64,000 nt of DNA from Treponema sp. OMZ 787 (GTDB lineage Bacteria; Spirochaetota; Spirochaetia; Treponematales; Treponemataceae). Position numbers and translations under genes: made by a program. This document shows, piece by piece, positions 16,596 to 24,504 of this stretch (its first letter is position 1; every line of letters starts with the position of its first letter). The notes under the pieces are model-generated. The model was not told where the DNA came from. It saw only the letters and a program-made list of their open reading frames with translations, and made no database searches. The DNA lies in assembly GCF_024181225.1 (NCBI RefSeq), contig NZ_CP051198.1:2170001-2234000 (forward strand), given 5' to 3'.

Positions 16596-18134
16596 ATGAA
16601 TACAGCAGTAGAATTAAAAGATGTTTCTTTTATATACGAATCTTCAAAAGACGGAAAAGCAAATTTAAAAAAGACTTCTCTTAATATAAAAAAAGGAGAA
16701 TTCTTGCTTGTTACCGGCATAAGCGGCTGCGGAAAGTCTACGCTGACAAAATGTATTAACGGCCTTATCCCGCGGTTTTACGAGGGCGAATTTTCAGGTT
16801 CCGTTTTTATAAACGAAGAAGATGTTTCGAATTTCAGCATAGATGAAATTTCAAAAGATATCGGCTCGGTTTTTCAATCTCCTAAGAGTCAGTTTTTTAC
16901 CGATGACGTAATTTCGGAGCTCAGCTTTCCTTGCGAAAACTACGGCCTTTCCCGCGATGAAATAATAGAAAGGATTGCCGAGGTTTGTTCTATTTTACAC
17001 ATCGAAAACCTCTTAACCGAAAAACTTGAAAACCTTTCAAACGGACAAAAACAAAAAGCAGCCGTCGCCTCAATTTTAACCTTGCGGCCTAAGATTATAG
17101 TTCTTGATGAACCCTCGTCCAATCTGGATTTTAACTCTATCCTAATCTTAGCCGATATTTTAAAAATTTTAAAACAAAGAGGCTTTACTATAATTATAGC
17201 GGAGCATCGTCTTCATTATCTAAAAGATCTTTTTGACAGAGTTATCTATATAAATGACGGAAACATACAAGACGAATACACTCGTGAAGAATTTTTAGCT
17301 CTTGAAAATGCAGACTTAAATTCGAAAGGCTTAAGAAGTTTGCATCTTTTTAAAAATGAAAATGAAACGGAAGCTATCAACTCTATAACAAATAAAGATT
17401 TAAACGATAAATTTGATTCAAGTAAATTTAATTCCTATAAGGAAGGCGAAAAAATTTGCAGTCTTTCCGATATTTCGTTTTCGTTTAAGGACGGAACCGA
17501 GATTTTAAACTCGGTCAACTTAAACCTTTATAAAAACGACATCGCCGCCCTTACCGGGAAAAACGGAGCAGGAAAAACAACCCTCGCAAAAATCATATCG
17601 GGTATTTACTGCCAAAATTCAGGCAGCATAAAATTCGGAGAAAAAATTTTAAACGAAAAAGAAAGAGTGAGCCGCACAAATTTTGTTCTTCAAGATGTTG
17701 AATATCAGCTTTTCGGTGCCGATGTTTTTTCGGAACTTTTGATAGGAAACAAGCAGCTTGAAAACATAAACGAAAAAATAGAGAAAGCCTTAAAGAAGCT
17801 CAACCTTTACGATTACAAGGATGAACACCCCTTTTCTCTTTCGATGGGACAAAAGCAAAGGCTTATAATAGCTGCAACCTATGTCAGAGGCTGTCCGCTT
17901 ACAATTCTTGATGAACCGACAAGCGGCTTGGACTACGGAAACATGATCAGGGTAGGAAAACTTATCGAAGAGATAGCAGAGACTTCTGCAGTGCTTATAA
18001 TAACCCATGATTTTGAATTTATCTCGAAGATATGCAACAGGTTGATTCTTTTAAAAGATAAAAAAATAGCCTTAGATTCAAAGCTCGAGAAACACGACAA
18101 AAAATTGGAAAGTATTTTTTCTACATATTTATAA
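16596..18134 (+). CDS. ECF transporter ATPase with two fused ABC domains
   Basis: 512 residues from ATG 16596 (AAGGA, 7-nt spacing). Two complete ABC domains are present. Domain 1 has Walker A GISGCGKST near residue 42, signature LSNGQKQK and Walker B IIVLDEPSSNLD. Domain 2, from about residue 285, has Walker A GKNGAGKTT, signature LSMGQKQR and LTILDEPTSGLD, with switch histidines in AEHR and ITHD. Most ECF transporters use two separate ATPases; here they are one polypeptide. It energises substrate uptake with the T and S components in the same operon. Confidence 0.9.
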   Translation: MNTAVELKDVSFIYESSKDGKANLKKTSLNIKKGEFLLVTGISGCGKSTLTKCINGLIPRFYEGEFSGSVFINEEDVSNFSIDEISKDIGSVFQSPKSQFFTDDVISELSFPCENYGLSRDEIIERIAEVCSILHIENLLTEKLENLSNGQKQKAAVASILTLRPKIIVLDEPSSNLDFNSILILADILKILKQRGFTIIIAEHRLHYLKDLFDRVIYINDGNIQDEYTREEFLALENADLNSKGLRSLHLFKNENETEAINSITNKDLNDKFDSSKFNSYKEGEKICSLSDISFSFKDGTEILNSVNLNLYKNDIAALTGKNGAGKTTLAKIISGIYCQNSGSIKFGEKILNEKERVSRTNFVLQDVEYQLFGADVFSELLIGNKQLENINEKIEKALKKLNLYDYKDEHPFSLSMGQKQRLIIAATYVRGCPLTILDEPTSGLDYGNMIRVGKLIEEIAETSAVLIITHDFEFISKICNRLILLKDKKIALDSKLEKHDKKLESIFSTYL

Positions 18135-18149
18135 ATGATGGAGGACTTT

Positions 18150-18755
18150 ATGGAAAAGTCAAACAAATTTAAAACAAAGGATTTTGTTTTTATCGGAATA
18201 ATGACTGTGGTTTATATTGCGGTCTTTATGGTCATAGGTTTTGTTACTGCAGCAATAAACCCTTTTTTACATGCCTTTTCCCCGGCAATTTCGGGACTTG
18301 TAGTCGGAACAATTTATTTATTCTTGGCTATTAAGGTTCCCAAATTCGGCGTTTTTACTATCAGCCAACTTTTACTCATCATGGTTGTTTTAATTTTGGG
18401 AATGGGATACCTTCCTTGGCTGATAGGTATGTTTATCGGAGCCTTGCTGGCCGACATTGCAGCCAATACCTCGAAGTATAAGAACAAATACACGATAGCC
18501 GTTGCAAGCGGTTTTATGTGTTTGGGAAGCGCTTCAGGAGGCGTTATACCAATCCTTTTCTTCGTAGAGCATTATAAAAAATTCTGCTTTGAAAGAATGC
18601 AGATGAATGAGGCTCAGGTTGAACAAAGCGTTGCTGCAAGTGCAGGCTACCTCGGAGTCATCATCTTAATTGCAACCTTTGCCTTGGGCTTTGTAGGAGT
18701 TCTTATAGGCTCAAAAATTTTAGGAAAACATTTTAAGAATTCAGGAATAAAATAA
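18150..18755 (+). CDS. ECF transporter substrate-binding (S) component, MptD/Trep_Strep family
   Basis: 201 residues with about six hydrophobic segments (for example FVFIGIMTVVYIAVFMVIGFV and LLLIMVVLILGMGYLPWLIGMFIGALLADI). The sequence matches the family described as a conserved integral membrane protein of Treponema and Streptococcus, which acts as an ECF substrate component of unknown specificity. The start ATG at 18150 follows GGAGG at 5-nt spacing; the upstream in-frame ATG at 18135 has none. Third gene of the ecfT-ecfA-S operon. The substrate cannot be told from sequence. Confidence 0.85.
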   Translation: MEKSNKFKTKDFVFIGIMTVVYIAVFMVIGFVTAAINPFLHAFSPAISGLVVGTIYLFLAIKVPKFGVFTISQLLLIMVVLILGMGYLPWLIGMFIGALLADIAANTSKYKNKYTIAVASGFMCLGSASGGVIPILFFVEHYKKFCFERMQMNEAQVEQSVAASAGYLGVIILIATFALGFVGVLIGSKILGKHFKNSGIK

Positions 18756-18775
18756 AGTTAAAATTGCGAAGTGTG

Positions 18776-18840
18776 AAGTTCAAGTGTCAAAGCACGAAGT
18801 ACATATGACGAATGACGAAGAGCGAGTGACATTTGAACTT
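18776..18840. repeat. Inverted repeat between convergent genes
   Basis: AAGTTCAAGTGTCA (18776-18789) pairs with TGACATTTGAACTT (18827-18840), 13 of 14 bases, around a 37-nt loop. It lies between the S-component gene and the PD-(D/E)XK gene and may end transcription from one or both, although no U-run is evident. Confidence 0.45.
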
Positions 18841-18842
18841 TG

Positions 18843-20447
18843 TCATTTATCAATCAGCCAGTCTTTAATTGTGCGTTTTTCTTCATCAAAGCTTGAACCT
18901 ATTGCTATTACCTTCTTGCCTGACCCCGAGTACTTGTCTGCGTAGCCCTTTTCTTTTATTTGGTTTATAGCATCTTCGGCCGTCCCGTTTGAGGTGAGTT
19001 TAAATTCAAAGATATAAACCTTATCGCTGAATTCCACAACGCAGTCAGCTCTCCCTGTTGCACATCGGACTTCAGTATGCACAAACTGGTTCATAAGGGC
19101 GAAGACAAGATAGACGGCGGTCTGATAGTTTTGCTCACGCAAGGCCAGGTCTTTTTCTGTTAAGCTGTCGTAAGGGATACCGGATATTATTCCCTTTAAT
19201 TTTTCCATAAAGCCGTCTACATCTCCGGCCTCTATTTGTTCGTAAAATTCCCAAATTGAAAGACCTGTTTTATCGGTTCGTATCGGGGTGTAGGCCGGAA
19301 GTAAATTATCCAAAAAACCGTAACGCACCTCATCATTAGGAAAACCTAAGCGGAAAAGTCTTGAAAAGTCGTTATAGTCTTTGATTGTTAAGTAGCCCGA
19401 TTGGAACAAAATAGGCAGGGGGTTGATTGCATCCGCTCTGTAAGTTTCCAGGCCTGCCTCGTTCATTTTTACATTTCCATCGAGGTCGGGAATATTATAA
19501 TAGGCTTTTTTAAGATACTCAACCAAAAAGGTCGGCGTGCCTGTAGCAAACCAATAACTTGAAAATTCGCCGGAAGCGAAGACATTCAATAGGCTGAAAG
19601 GATTATACATAGCACTACCCTTTCTGGCAAAAAGGTAGCCGTCATATCTTTGTTTTAATTTTGCGAGGGTTTCCTCATAGGTCAAATCATTTTTTTCTGC
19701 AAGGTTTTTAATTTCAGGTTGAAAATCCTTTTCAAGTTCTTCTTGGGAAATACCGCAGATGGCAGAGTAATCCGACAAGAGGCTTAAGTCTCTTAAATTA
19801 TTTAAATCGCTGAATATGCTGACCTTACTGAATTTTGTAACTCCTGTCAAAAAAGCAAAGCGGAGATATTGGTCTGCACTTTTTATTACTCCGAAAAAAC
19901 CTTTAAGAATTGTGCGGTAGGTTTCGTTTAAGGCTTCATCCTTCCACATAGTTTGAAGAAGGGGCTTATCGTATTCGTCTATGAGGATAACTGCCTGCTT
20001 GCCTGTTTTTTCATAAATCTGTTTTAAAAGATTTCTAAAGCGTCCGTCAGGAGATTCCTCCGTTTTTTCTATCTTAAATTCATCCTCCCATTCAGATAAG
20101 TGGGCATTAAGAATATCATTCAAAGCCTTAGTGTCGGCGTAGTTTTTGGGATTAAAATCCAAATAGAGTACAGGATACTTTTGCCAGATTTCTCTTTTGT
20201 CTTTTTCGCACTCCTCAAGTTTTTCGATAGCCAAACCTTTAAACAGCTCTTTTTGCCCGAGGAAGTAGGCTTTCAAGGTAGAAAGCAAGAGGCTTTTCCC
20301 AAAACGGCGGGGACGGCTTAAAAAATGAACCTTACTCCCATCAATCAATTTCCAAATAAATTCCGTTTTATCGATATAGATAAAATCTTTTAACCGTAAA
20401 TCTTCAAAACTTTGAACGCCGATAGGCATTTTTCTTTTAGTACTCAT
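18843..20447 (-). CDS. AAA-ATPase-like / PD-(D/E)XK nuclease superfamily protein
   Basis: 534 residues from ATG 20447. The N-terminal half has the AAA-ATPase_like (PF09820) pattern: MPIGVQSFEDLRLKDFIYIDKTEFI, then P-loop RPRRFGKSLLLSTL, and Walker B-like VILIDEYDKP. The C-terminal part is a DUF1703-type PD-(D/E)XK domain (RADCVVEFSDKVYIFEFKLTS, catalytic D..EFK). Such genes are multicopy in Bacteroides and Treponema and their role is unknown. The frame extends to 20501, but no Shine-Dalgarno is present at either start. A TTGTTT-17-TATACT promoter ends 6 nt before this ATG. Confidence 0.85.
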   Translation of the reverse strand: MSTKRKMPIGVQSFEDLRLKDFIYIDKTEFIWKLIDGSKVHFLSRPRRFGKSLLLSTLKAYFLGQKELFKGLAIEKLEECEKDKREIWQKYPVLYLDFNPKNYADTKALNDILNAHLSEWEDEFKIEKTEESPDGRFRNLLKQIYEKTGKQAVILIDEYDKPLLQTMWKDEALNETYRTILKGFFGVIKSADQYLRFAFLTGVTKFSKVSIFSDLNNLRDLSLLSDYSAICGISQEELEKDFQPEIKNLAEKNDLTYEETLAKLKQRYDGYLFARKGSAMYNPFSLLNVFASGEFSSYWFATGTPTFLVEYLKKAYYNIPDLDGNVKMNEAGLETYRADAINPLPILFQSGYLTIKDYNDFSRLFRLGFPNDEVRYGFLDNLLPAYTPIRTDKTGLSIWEFYEQIEAGDVDGFMEKLKGIISGIPYDSLTEKDLALREQNYQTAVYLVFALMNQFVHTEVRCATGRADCVVEFSDKVYIFEFKLTSNGTAEDAINQIKEKGYADKYSGSGKKVIAIGSSFDEEKRTIKDWLIDK

Positions 20448-20453
20448 AAATAT

Positions 20454-20482
20454 AGTATAACATAATAGGCGGCCTAAAACAA
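20454..20482 (-). promoter_or_regulatory. Promoter for a possible leaderless mRNA (PD-(D/E)XK gene)
   Basis: On the minus strand: TTGTTT (20477-20482), 17-bp spacer, TATACT (20454-20459), then 6 nt and the ATG at 20447. Confidence 0.55.
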
Positions 20483-20555
20483 GTTCTTGACCCTGCCCCA
20501 TCTTTTAATTATAATCCTTTCAAAAAGCTTTTATTGAATTTTTATGGGAGGACTC

Positions 20556-21107
20556 ATGTACATAAAAAAACTTGTCGGAAAAAAATGTTATCTCGCCCCG
20601 ATGCGGATTGAAGATGCGGAAAAATATGCTGTTTGGGCAAACGATCAAGAAGTCGCCGAATATCTTCACTTTGCTTCTTCTATTATCGGTCTTGAAACAG
20701 AACGCCTCATAATCGATAGGATTTCAAAGGAGCATAATTACGCAATCGTGGATACAGTAAGCGATGAGCTTATAGGAAACATGGGGCTTATGAAGATCAA
20801 TCATTTGGATAGAACGGCAGAGCTCGGCATCTTTATCGGTAACAAGGCTTACTGGTCAAAGGGCTACGGCACCGAGGCTATGTGCTTACTTATAAACTAT
20901 GCCTATCAAAAACTCAACCTGCATAACATAATCTTAAATGTGTATTCTTATAATGAAAGAGCTATTAAGGCTTACGAAAAGGTAGGCTTTAAAAAAATAG
21001 GAGCAAGGAGAGGCGCGCTAATCCGCAACCGGAAAATGCACGACATAATCTTAATGGATATTATCCCTGAAGATTTTTATGCAAAGCATCCCGAATTTGA
21101 ACTATAG
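20556..21107 (+). CDS. GNAT-family acetyltransferase (RimJ/RimL-like)
   Basis: 183 residues. The GNAT fold is shown by ELGIFIGNKAYWSKGYGTEAMCLLINYAY (acetyl-CoA pyrophosphate loop with GYGTEA) and NIILNVYSYNERAIKAYEKVGF. It belongs to the Acetyltransf_3 group, which acetylates N-terminal amines or small molecules such as spermidine; the target here is unknown. ATG 20556 follows GGGAGG; the in-frame ATG at 20544 lies before it. Confidence 0.85.
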   Translation: MYIKKLVGKKCYLAPMRIEDAEKYAVWANDQEVAEYLHFASSIIGLETERLIIDRISKEHNYAIVDTVSDELIGNMGLMKINHLDRTAELGIFIGNKAYWSKGYGTEAMCLLINYAYQKLNLHNIILNVYSYNERAIKAYEKVGFKKIGARRGALIRNRKMHDIILMDIIPEDFYAKHPEFEL

Positions 21108-21157
21108 CTATTTATGGTTTTATTTATAGTTTTATTTATCGAAAAACTTTTTTAGTT

Positions 21158-21955
21158 ATGAAAAAACAAAAACTAAGCGGGGCAGAAGGTTTTGAAACTT
21201 ACTATCTTTCCGTTTTTGGAGAAAGGTGGCCTGCCCTCAAAGCGGCCCTTTTAAAAGAAAACAAGGCGGAAGCCTACAGCGAAAACCTCATACAAAATTA
21301 CTATCTGGATTATGCAAGCATTCAGGCCGCCAAGGCTATGCCTCTTCTCGAAGAAGGAAGCTGCCTCGATATGTGTGCTGCCCCCGGAGGGAAAACCCTG
21401 GTTCTTTTAAGCAGGATTAAGGGAGATGCCGAAATACAGGCAAACGAGCTTTCGGCCGATAGACGGAACAGACTTATAAGGGTTCTCGATGAGCACTTAA
21501 GCGAAGACTGCCGAAAACGGATAAGGGTTTCCGGCTATGATGCTTCCAGAATGCCCCGCTACGGTCAAGAGCTTTACGAGAGAATTTTACTCGATGCCCC
21601 ATGCTCTTCCGAAAGGCATGTGCTTCAAAACGAAAAATATCTTAAACAGTGGACGGAGGCCCGCATAAAAAATTTAAGCCAAAGACAATGGGCTCTTTTA
21701 TCTGCGGCCTTTTTGCTCCTTAAACCTAAGGGCTATTTGATCTATTCGACCTGTGCTCTTGCCGATGAAGAAAACGATTTTTTAATCGAAAAGCTTATAA
21801 AAAAGTATAAGGAAAGAGTAAGGCTTGAAGAAAAGCCTGACAGCCTTGGGCCCGGGCCCGTCCTCCCCGAAAAAACAAAATACGGATTCCGTTTTCTTCC
21901 CGATAAGGCGGAAGGAGCAGGCCCCATCTATTTTTCTCTTATTCAAAAGAATTAG
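21158..21955 (+). CDS. RsmB/NSUN-family RNA (cytosine-C5) methyltransferase
   Basis: 265 residues. SAM-binding motif LDMCAAPGGKT near residue 70 and the two catalytic cysteines in LLDAPCSSERH (about residue 150) and YSTCALADEENDFLIE (about 200) define the NSUN/RsmB family, which makes 5-methylcytosine in rRNA or tRNA. It lacks the N-terminal NusB-like domain of RsmB and the PUA domain of RsmF, so it is a minimal catalytic form and the target RNA is uncertain. No Shine-Dalgarno is visible before the ATG. Confidence 0.85.
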   Translation: MKKQKLSGAEGFETYYLSVFGERWPALKAALLKENKAEAYSENLIQNYYLDYASIQAAKAMPLLEEGSCLDMCAAPGGKTLVLLSRIKGDAEIQANELSADRRNRLIRVLDEHLSEDCRKRIRVSGYDASRMPRYGQELYERILLDAPCSSERHVLQNEKYLKQWTEARIKNLSQRQWALLSAAFLLLKPKGYLIYSTCALADEENDFLIEKLIKKYKERVRLEEKPDSLGPGPVLPEKTKYGFRFLPDKAEGAGPIYFSLIQKN

Positions 21956-21957
21956 GC

Positions 21958-22638
21958 TTACCTTCTATCCCGCGAAATTAAAATTAAGCGTAAGAGGTTT
22001 GCCATTGCAGTAAGGGCTGAGGCCACATAGGTTAAGGCGGCAGCCGACAAAACTTTTTTGGCACCTTTTAGTTCTTCTTGGCTTAAAACTGCATTGTGTT
22101 CCAAGACTTTTAGAGCGCGCCTTGAAGCATCGATTTCAACCGGCAGGGTTACAAGATAGAATAAAACGGCGCAGGCAAAAAGAATTATACCTATGTTGAG
22201 AAGCAAATTCATTCCGAAGATTATACCGGCGAGGGCCAAATAGGGGCCGGCAGCCGAACCTATGTTTGCAGCCGGTACCAAGGTGCTGCGCAAAACCAGC
22301 GGGCCGTATTTTTCCTTGTCCTGAATGGCGTGTCCTGTTTCGTGGGCGGCAACACCTACGGCTGCTATCGAGGTCTTATCGTAGACCGGATCCGAAAGGC
22401 GTAAAACCTTGTGAGACGGATCATAGTGATCGCTTAAACTTCCGCCTACCCTTTCGATATTCACATCGGATATTGCATTTGATCTAAGCAAGAGGGCTGC
22501 AGCTTCTTTGCCTGAAATTTTCCTCATGGTCTGAACCTGAGAGTATTTTGAAAAGGCAGCCTTTACCTTAAATTGAGCATACAAGGATAAAAGCAAAGTC
22601 GGAACAACCAAAACCAAATAATAGTAATCGAAATACAT
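21958..22638 (-). CDS. YugP-like membrane zinc metallopeptidase
   Basis: 226 residues. It matches the Zn_peptidase_2 (YugP) family: an N-terminal membrane segment (YLVLVVPTLLLSLYA), the zinc motif AAHETGHAIQD near residue 115, and C-terminal membrane segments (LLLNIGIILFACAVLFYLVTLPVEIDASRRAL). The DASRRA motif after the third segment is characteristic. The active site is probably in or near the membrane and substrates are unknown. ATG 22638 has GGAGG at 5-nt spacing; the frame starts at a TTG inside that site. It shares an operon with the lipoprotein gene 15 bp upstream. Confidence 0.85.
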   Translation of the reverse strand: MYFDYYYLVLVVPTLLLSLYAQFKVKAAFSKYSQVQTMRKISGKEAAALLLRSNAISDVNIERVGGSLSDHYDPSHKVLRLSDPVYDKTSIAAVGVAAHETGHAIQDKEKYGPLVLRSTLVPAANIGSAAGPYLALAGIIFGMNLLLNIGIILFACAVLFYLVTLPVEIDASRRALKVLEHNAVLSQEELKGAKKVLSAAALTYVASALTAMANLLRLILISRDRR

Positions 22639-22653
22639 AAACTCCTCCAAAAG

Positions 22654-23367
22654 TTAGAATTTAACCTCAACGAAAATGGGGTCTCTTACACAAAGTAATT
22701 CTGAAAGGGGGATATCGACTGTCCCCTTGTTACCGTCTTTAGAAGAATATCCGAAAGGAGTAATCTTTATACTTTTAATTTTTTTAGGACAGGTAATTGA
22801 AACATGGAACTTTGATCTTTTTAAATCGGAAGCAAGTTTATCTCCGTAAGCGGCCTTAATAAGCTCTTCATATTCAGCTGTTTCTATAGGCTCTCCCGTT
22901 ATAGCCGGAGCCATTAAAAGTTCGATATATTCCCTGTCGTCTTCTGAAAGCAGGCTTACAAATTCCTTTATATTATCGGGACCTATACTCAACGACAAAA
23001 GACCGGCCTTCATATCGGTTTTTACAAAGGAGGTTTCACTATCCATGTCCTTGCTCATGATTTTGATTTTTGCATTTATACCGGCTATCGAATTGGTAGT
23101 CATGTTTAAAACTTTTATTCCCTTGGCTTCAAGCTCTTTTTTTATTTCTTCCGTATTAAAGATTGAAGGGCTTTTAGCCTTTTCCTCTTCGGTAAACTGA
23201 GCCGCATTTTCGAGAAGGGCATCTATTGTTTTTCCTGTTTGGATATCCAAGGTTACCACAACATCTCCCGACGGCTGAACAAAGACATCGGCCTTAGGCG
23301 CACAAGATGTCAAAACAAGACCTGCAATCAGCATAAACATAATGGTTCTAATATATTTCACTTTCAT
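22654..23367 (-). CDS. Predicted lipoprotein, hypothetical
   Basis: 237 residues. The signal sequence MKVKYIRTIMFMLIAGLVLTSCAPKAD has a lipobox with Cys at residue 22. The mature part begins with a strand pattern (DVFVQPSGDVVVTLDI) and has a long acidic alpha region. Similar proteins of unknown function are common in treponemes. GGAG lies only 2 nt before the ATG, so a GTG two codons later (23361) is an alternative start. It is upstream of the YugP-like gene on the same strand. Confidence 0.6.
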   Translation of the reverse strand: MKVKYIRTIMFMLIAGLVLTSCAPKADVFVQPSGDVVVTLDIQTGKTIDALLENAAQFTEEEKAKSPSIFNTEEIKKELEAKGIKVLNMTTNSIAGINAKIKIMSKDMDSETSFVKTDMKAGLLSLSIGPDNIKEFVSLLSEDDREYIELLMAPAITGEPIETAEYEELIKAAYGDKLASDLKRSKFHVSITCPKKIKSIKITPFGYSSKDGNKGTVDIPLSELLCVRDPIFVEVKF

Positions 23368-23464
23368 TTCTCCTATAAAAACTTTCTACTTTTATAACGG
23401 ATATAAATATAAAGTACAATAAGCTTAAAAAGTTTCAATTAAAAATGCTTATCAAAAAAGATAC

Positions 23465-24130
23465 TTAAAATTCTTTTGCTGCAGAACGCAGCCAGTCAAT
23501 CCATGCTTCCATTCCGTCTCCTTTTAAGGCAGATACGGGGAAGATTTTTATATCGGGATTGAGCTTCTTTACGTACCCGGTACATTTTTTCAAATCAAAA
23601 TTAAAGACGCTTACGGTATCCATCTTTGTGATTAAAAGAACATCGCAAACCTGAAACATCGGAGGATATTTTAAGGGTTTATCGTCTCCCTCGGGAACGC
23701 TTAAAATCATAACATTCTTTAAGGCGCCCGTATCGAATTCTGCGGGGCAAATCAGGTTGCCCACATTTTCAAGAAAGATAAGATCCAGGTCTGCAATACC
23801 GAGGGCTTCCAAGCCTTGTTCGGTCATATCGGCATCCAAGTGGCACATTCCGCCTGTGTGAAGCTGAATAACCTTTGCACCTGTTTGCGAAATGGTCTCG
23901 GCATCTACGGCAGAATCAAGGTCGGCTTCCATAACTCCGATTCTAAAATCTTTTTTTAAAGCCTCGATTGTTGCTTTAAGCAAGGTAGTTTTTCCCGACC
24001 CCGGAGACGACATCAAATTCAATAAAAACTTTTTCTCTTCCTTTAGTTTACTGCGAAGTTTTGCCGCATGGGCATTGTTTGTTTCGTAAACACCTTCTTT
24101 AATTTCGATAACCTTAAACTCTTTCACCAT
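23465..24130 (-). CDS. hypB: Hydrogenase nickel incorporation GTPase HypB
   Basis: 221 residues. It is a SIMIBI GTPase with Walker A SSPGSGKTT near residue 41, the metal-site motif HTGGMCHLDADM near 95 (conserved Cys-His at the GTP-dependent dimer interface), EADLDSAVDAE and ITKMDTV for guanine specificity. HypB delivers nickel to [NiFe]-hydrogenase or other Ni enzymes with HypA. The histidine-rich N-terminal storage stretch seen in some HypB proteins is absent. The start is uncertain: ATG 24130 is close to GGGAG, and GTG at 24127 has better spacing. No hydrogenase subunit is encoded in this window. Confidence 0.93.
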   Translation of the reverse strand: MVKEFKVIEIKEGVYETNNAHAAKLRSKLKEEKKFLLNLMSSPGSGKTTLLKATIEALKKDFRIGVMEADLDSAVDAETISQTGAKVIQLHTGGMCHLDADMTEQGLEALGIADLDLIFLENVGNLICPAEFDTGALKNVMILSVPEGDDKPLKYPPMFQVCDVLLITKMDTVSVFNFDLKKCTGYVKKLNPDIKIFPVSALKGDGMEAWIDWLRSAAKEF

Positions 24131-24145
24131 AACTCCCATAAAAAT

Positions 24146-24487
24146 TCAATAACATACAATTTCTTTTATCATAAATTCCCGGCCTGTAAGAATCTCATGC
24201 TCATTACAAGAACAGGAAGGGCATACGCCGTGATATTCTATCGGGTCAAAAACTTGAGTGCAACTGCTGCAGCGTACAGAAGCCTTTACCATTTCGATTT
24301 TCAGCTTTGTGTCTGCCATCCATGTTCCGTCTACGGCGGCAGGATAGCAGGCTTGAACAAAGTGCGGAACAACGGTTGCAATTTCGCCGATTTGTAAAAC
24401 TATTGTATCGACCTCGGTGACATTATTGGATTTAGCGATTGCATCAACCCGCCGGACAACTTCCATGACCAAACTTAATTCGTGCAT
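24146..24487 (-). CDS. hypA: Hydrogenase/urease nickel incorporation protein HypA
   Basis: 113 residues of full HypA length. The nickel-binding N-terminus MHEL is intact and the zinc ribbon has two Cys pairs (RCSSC and CPSC). It hands nickel to HypB or to the target apoenzyme. It lies 15 bp upstream of hypB and 17 bp downstream of the large flavoprotein gene on the same strand, indicating a three-gene operon. Confidence 0.93.
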   Translation of the reverse strand: MHELSLVMEVVRRVDAIAKSNNVTEVDTIVLQIGEIATVVPHFVQACYPAAVDGTWMADTKLKIEMVKASVRCSSCTQVFDPIEYHGVCPSCSCNEHEILTGREFMIKEIVCY

Positions 24488-24504
24488 AAACTTAAATCCG
24501 GTTT

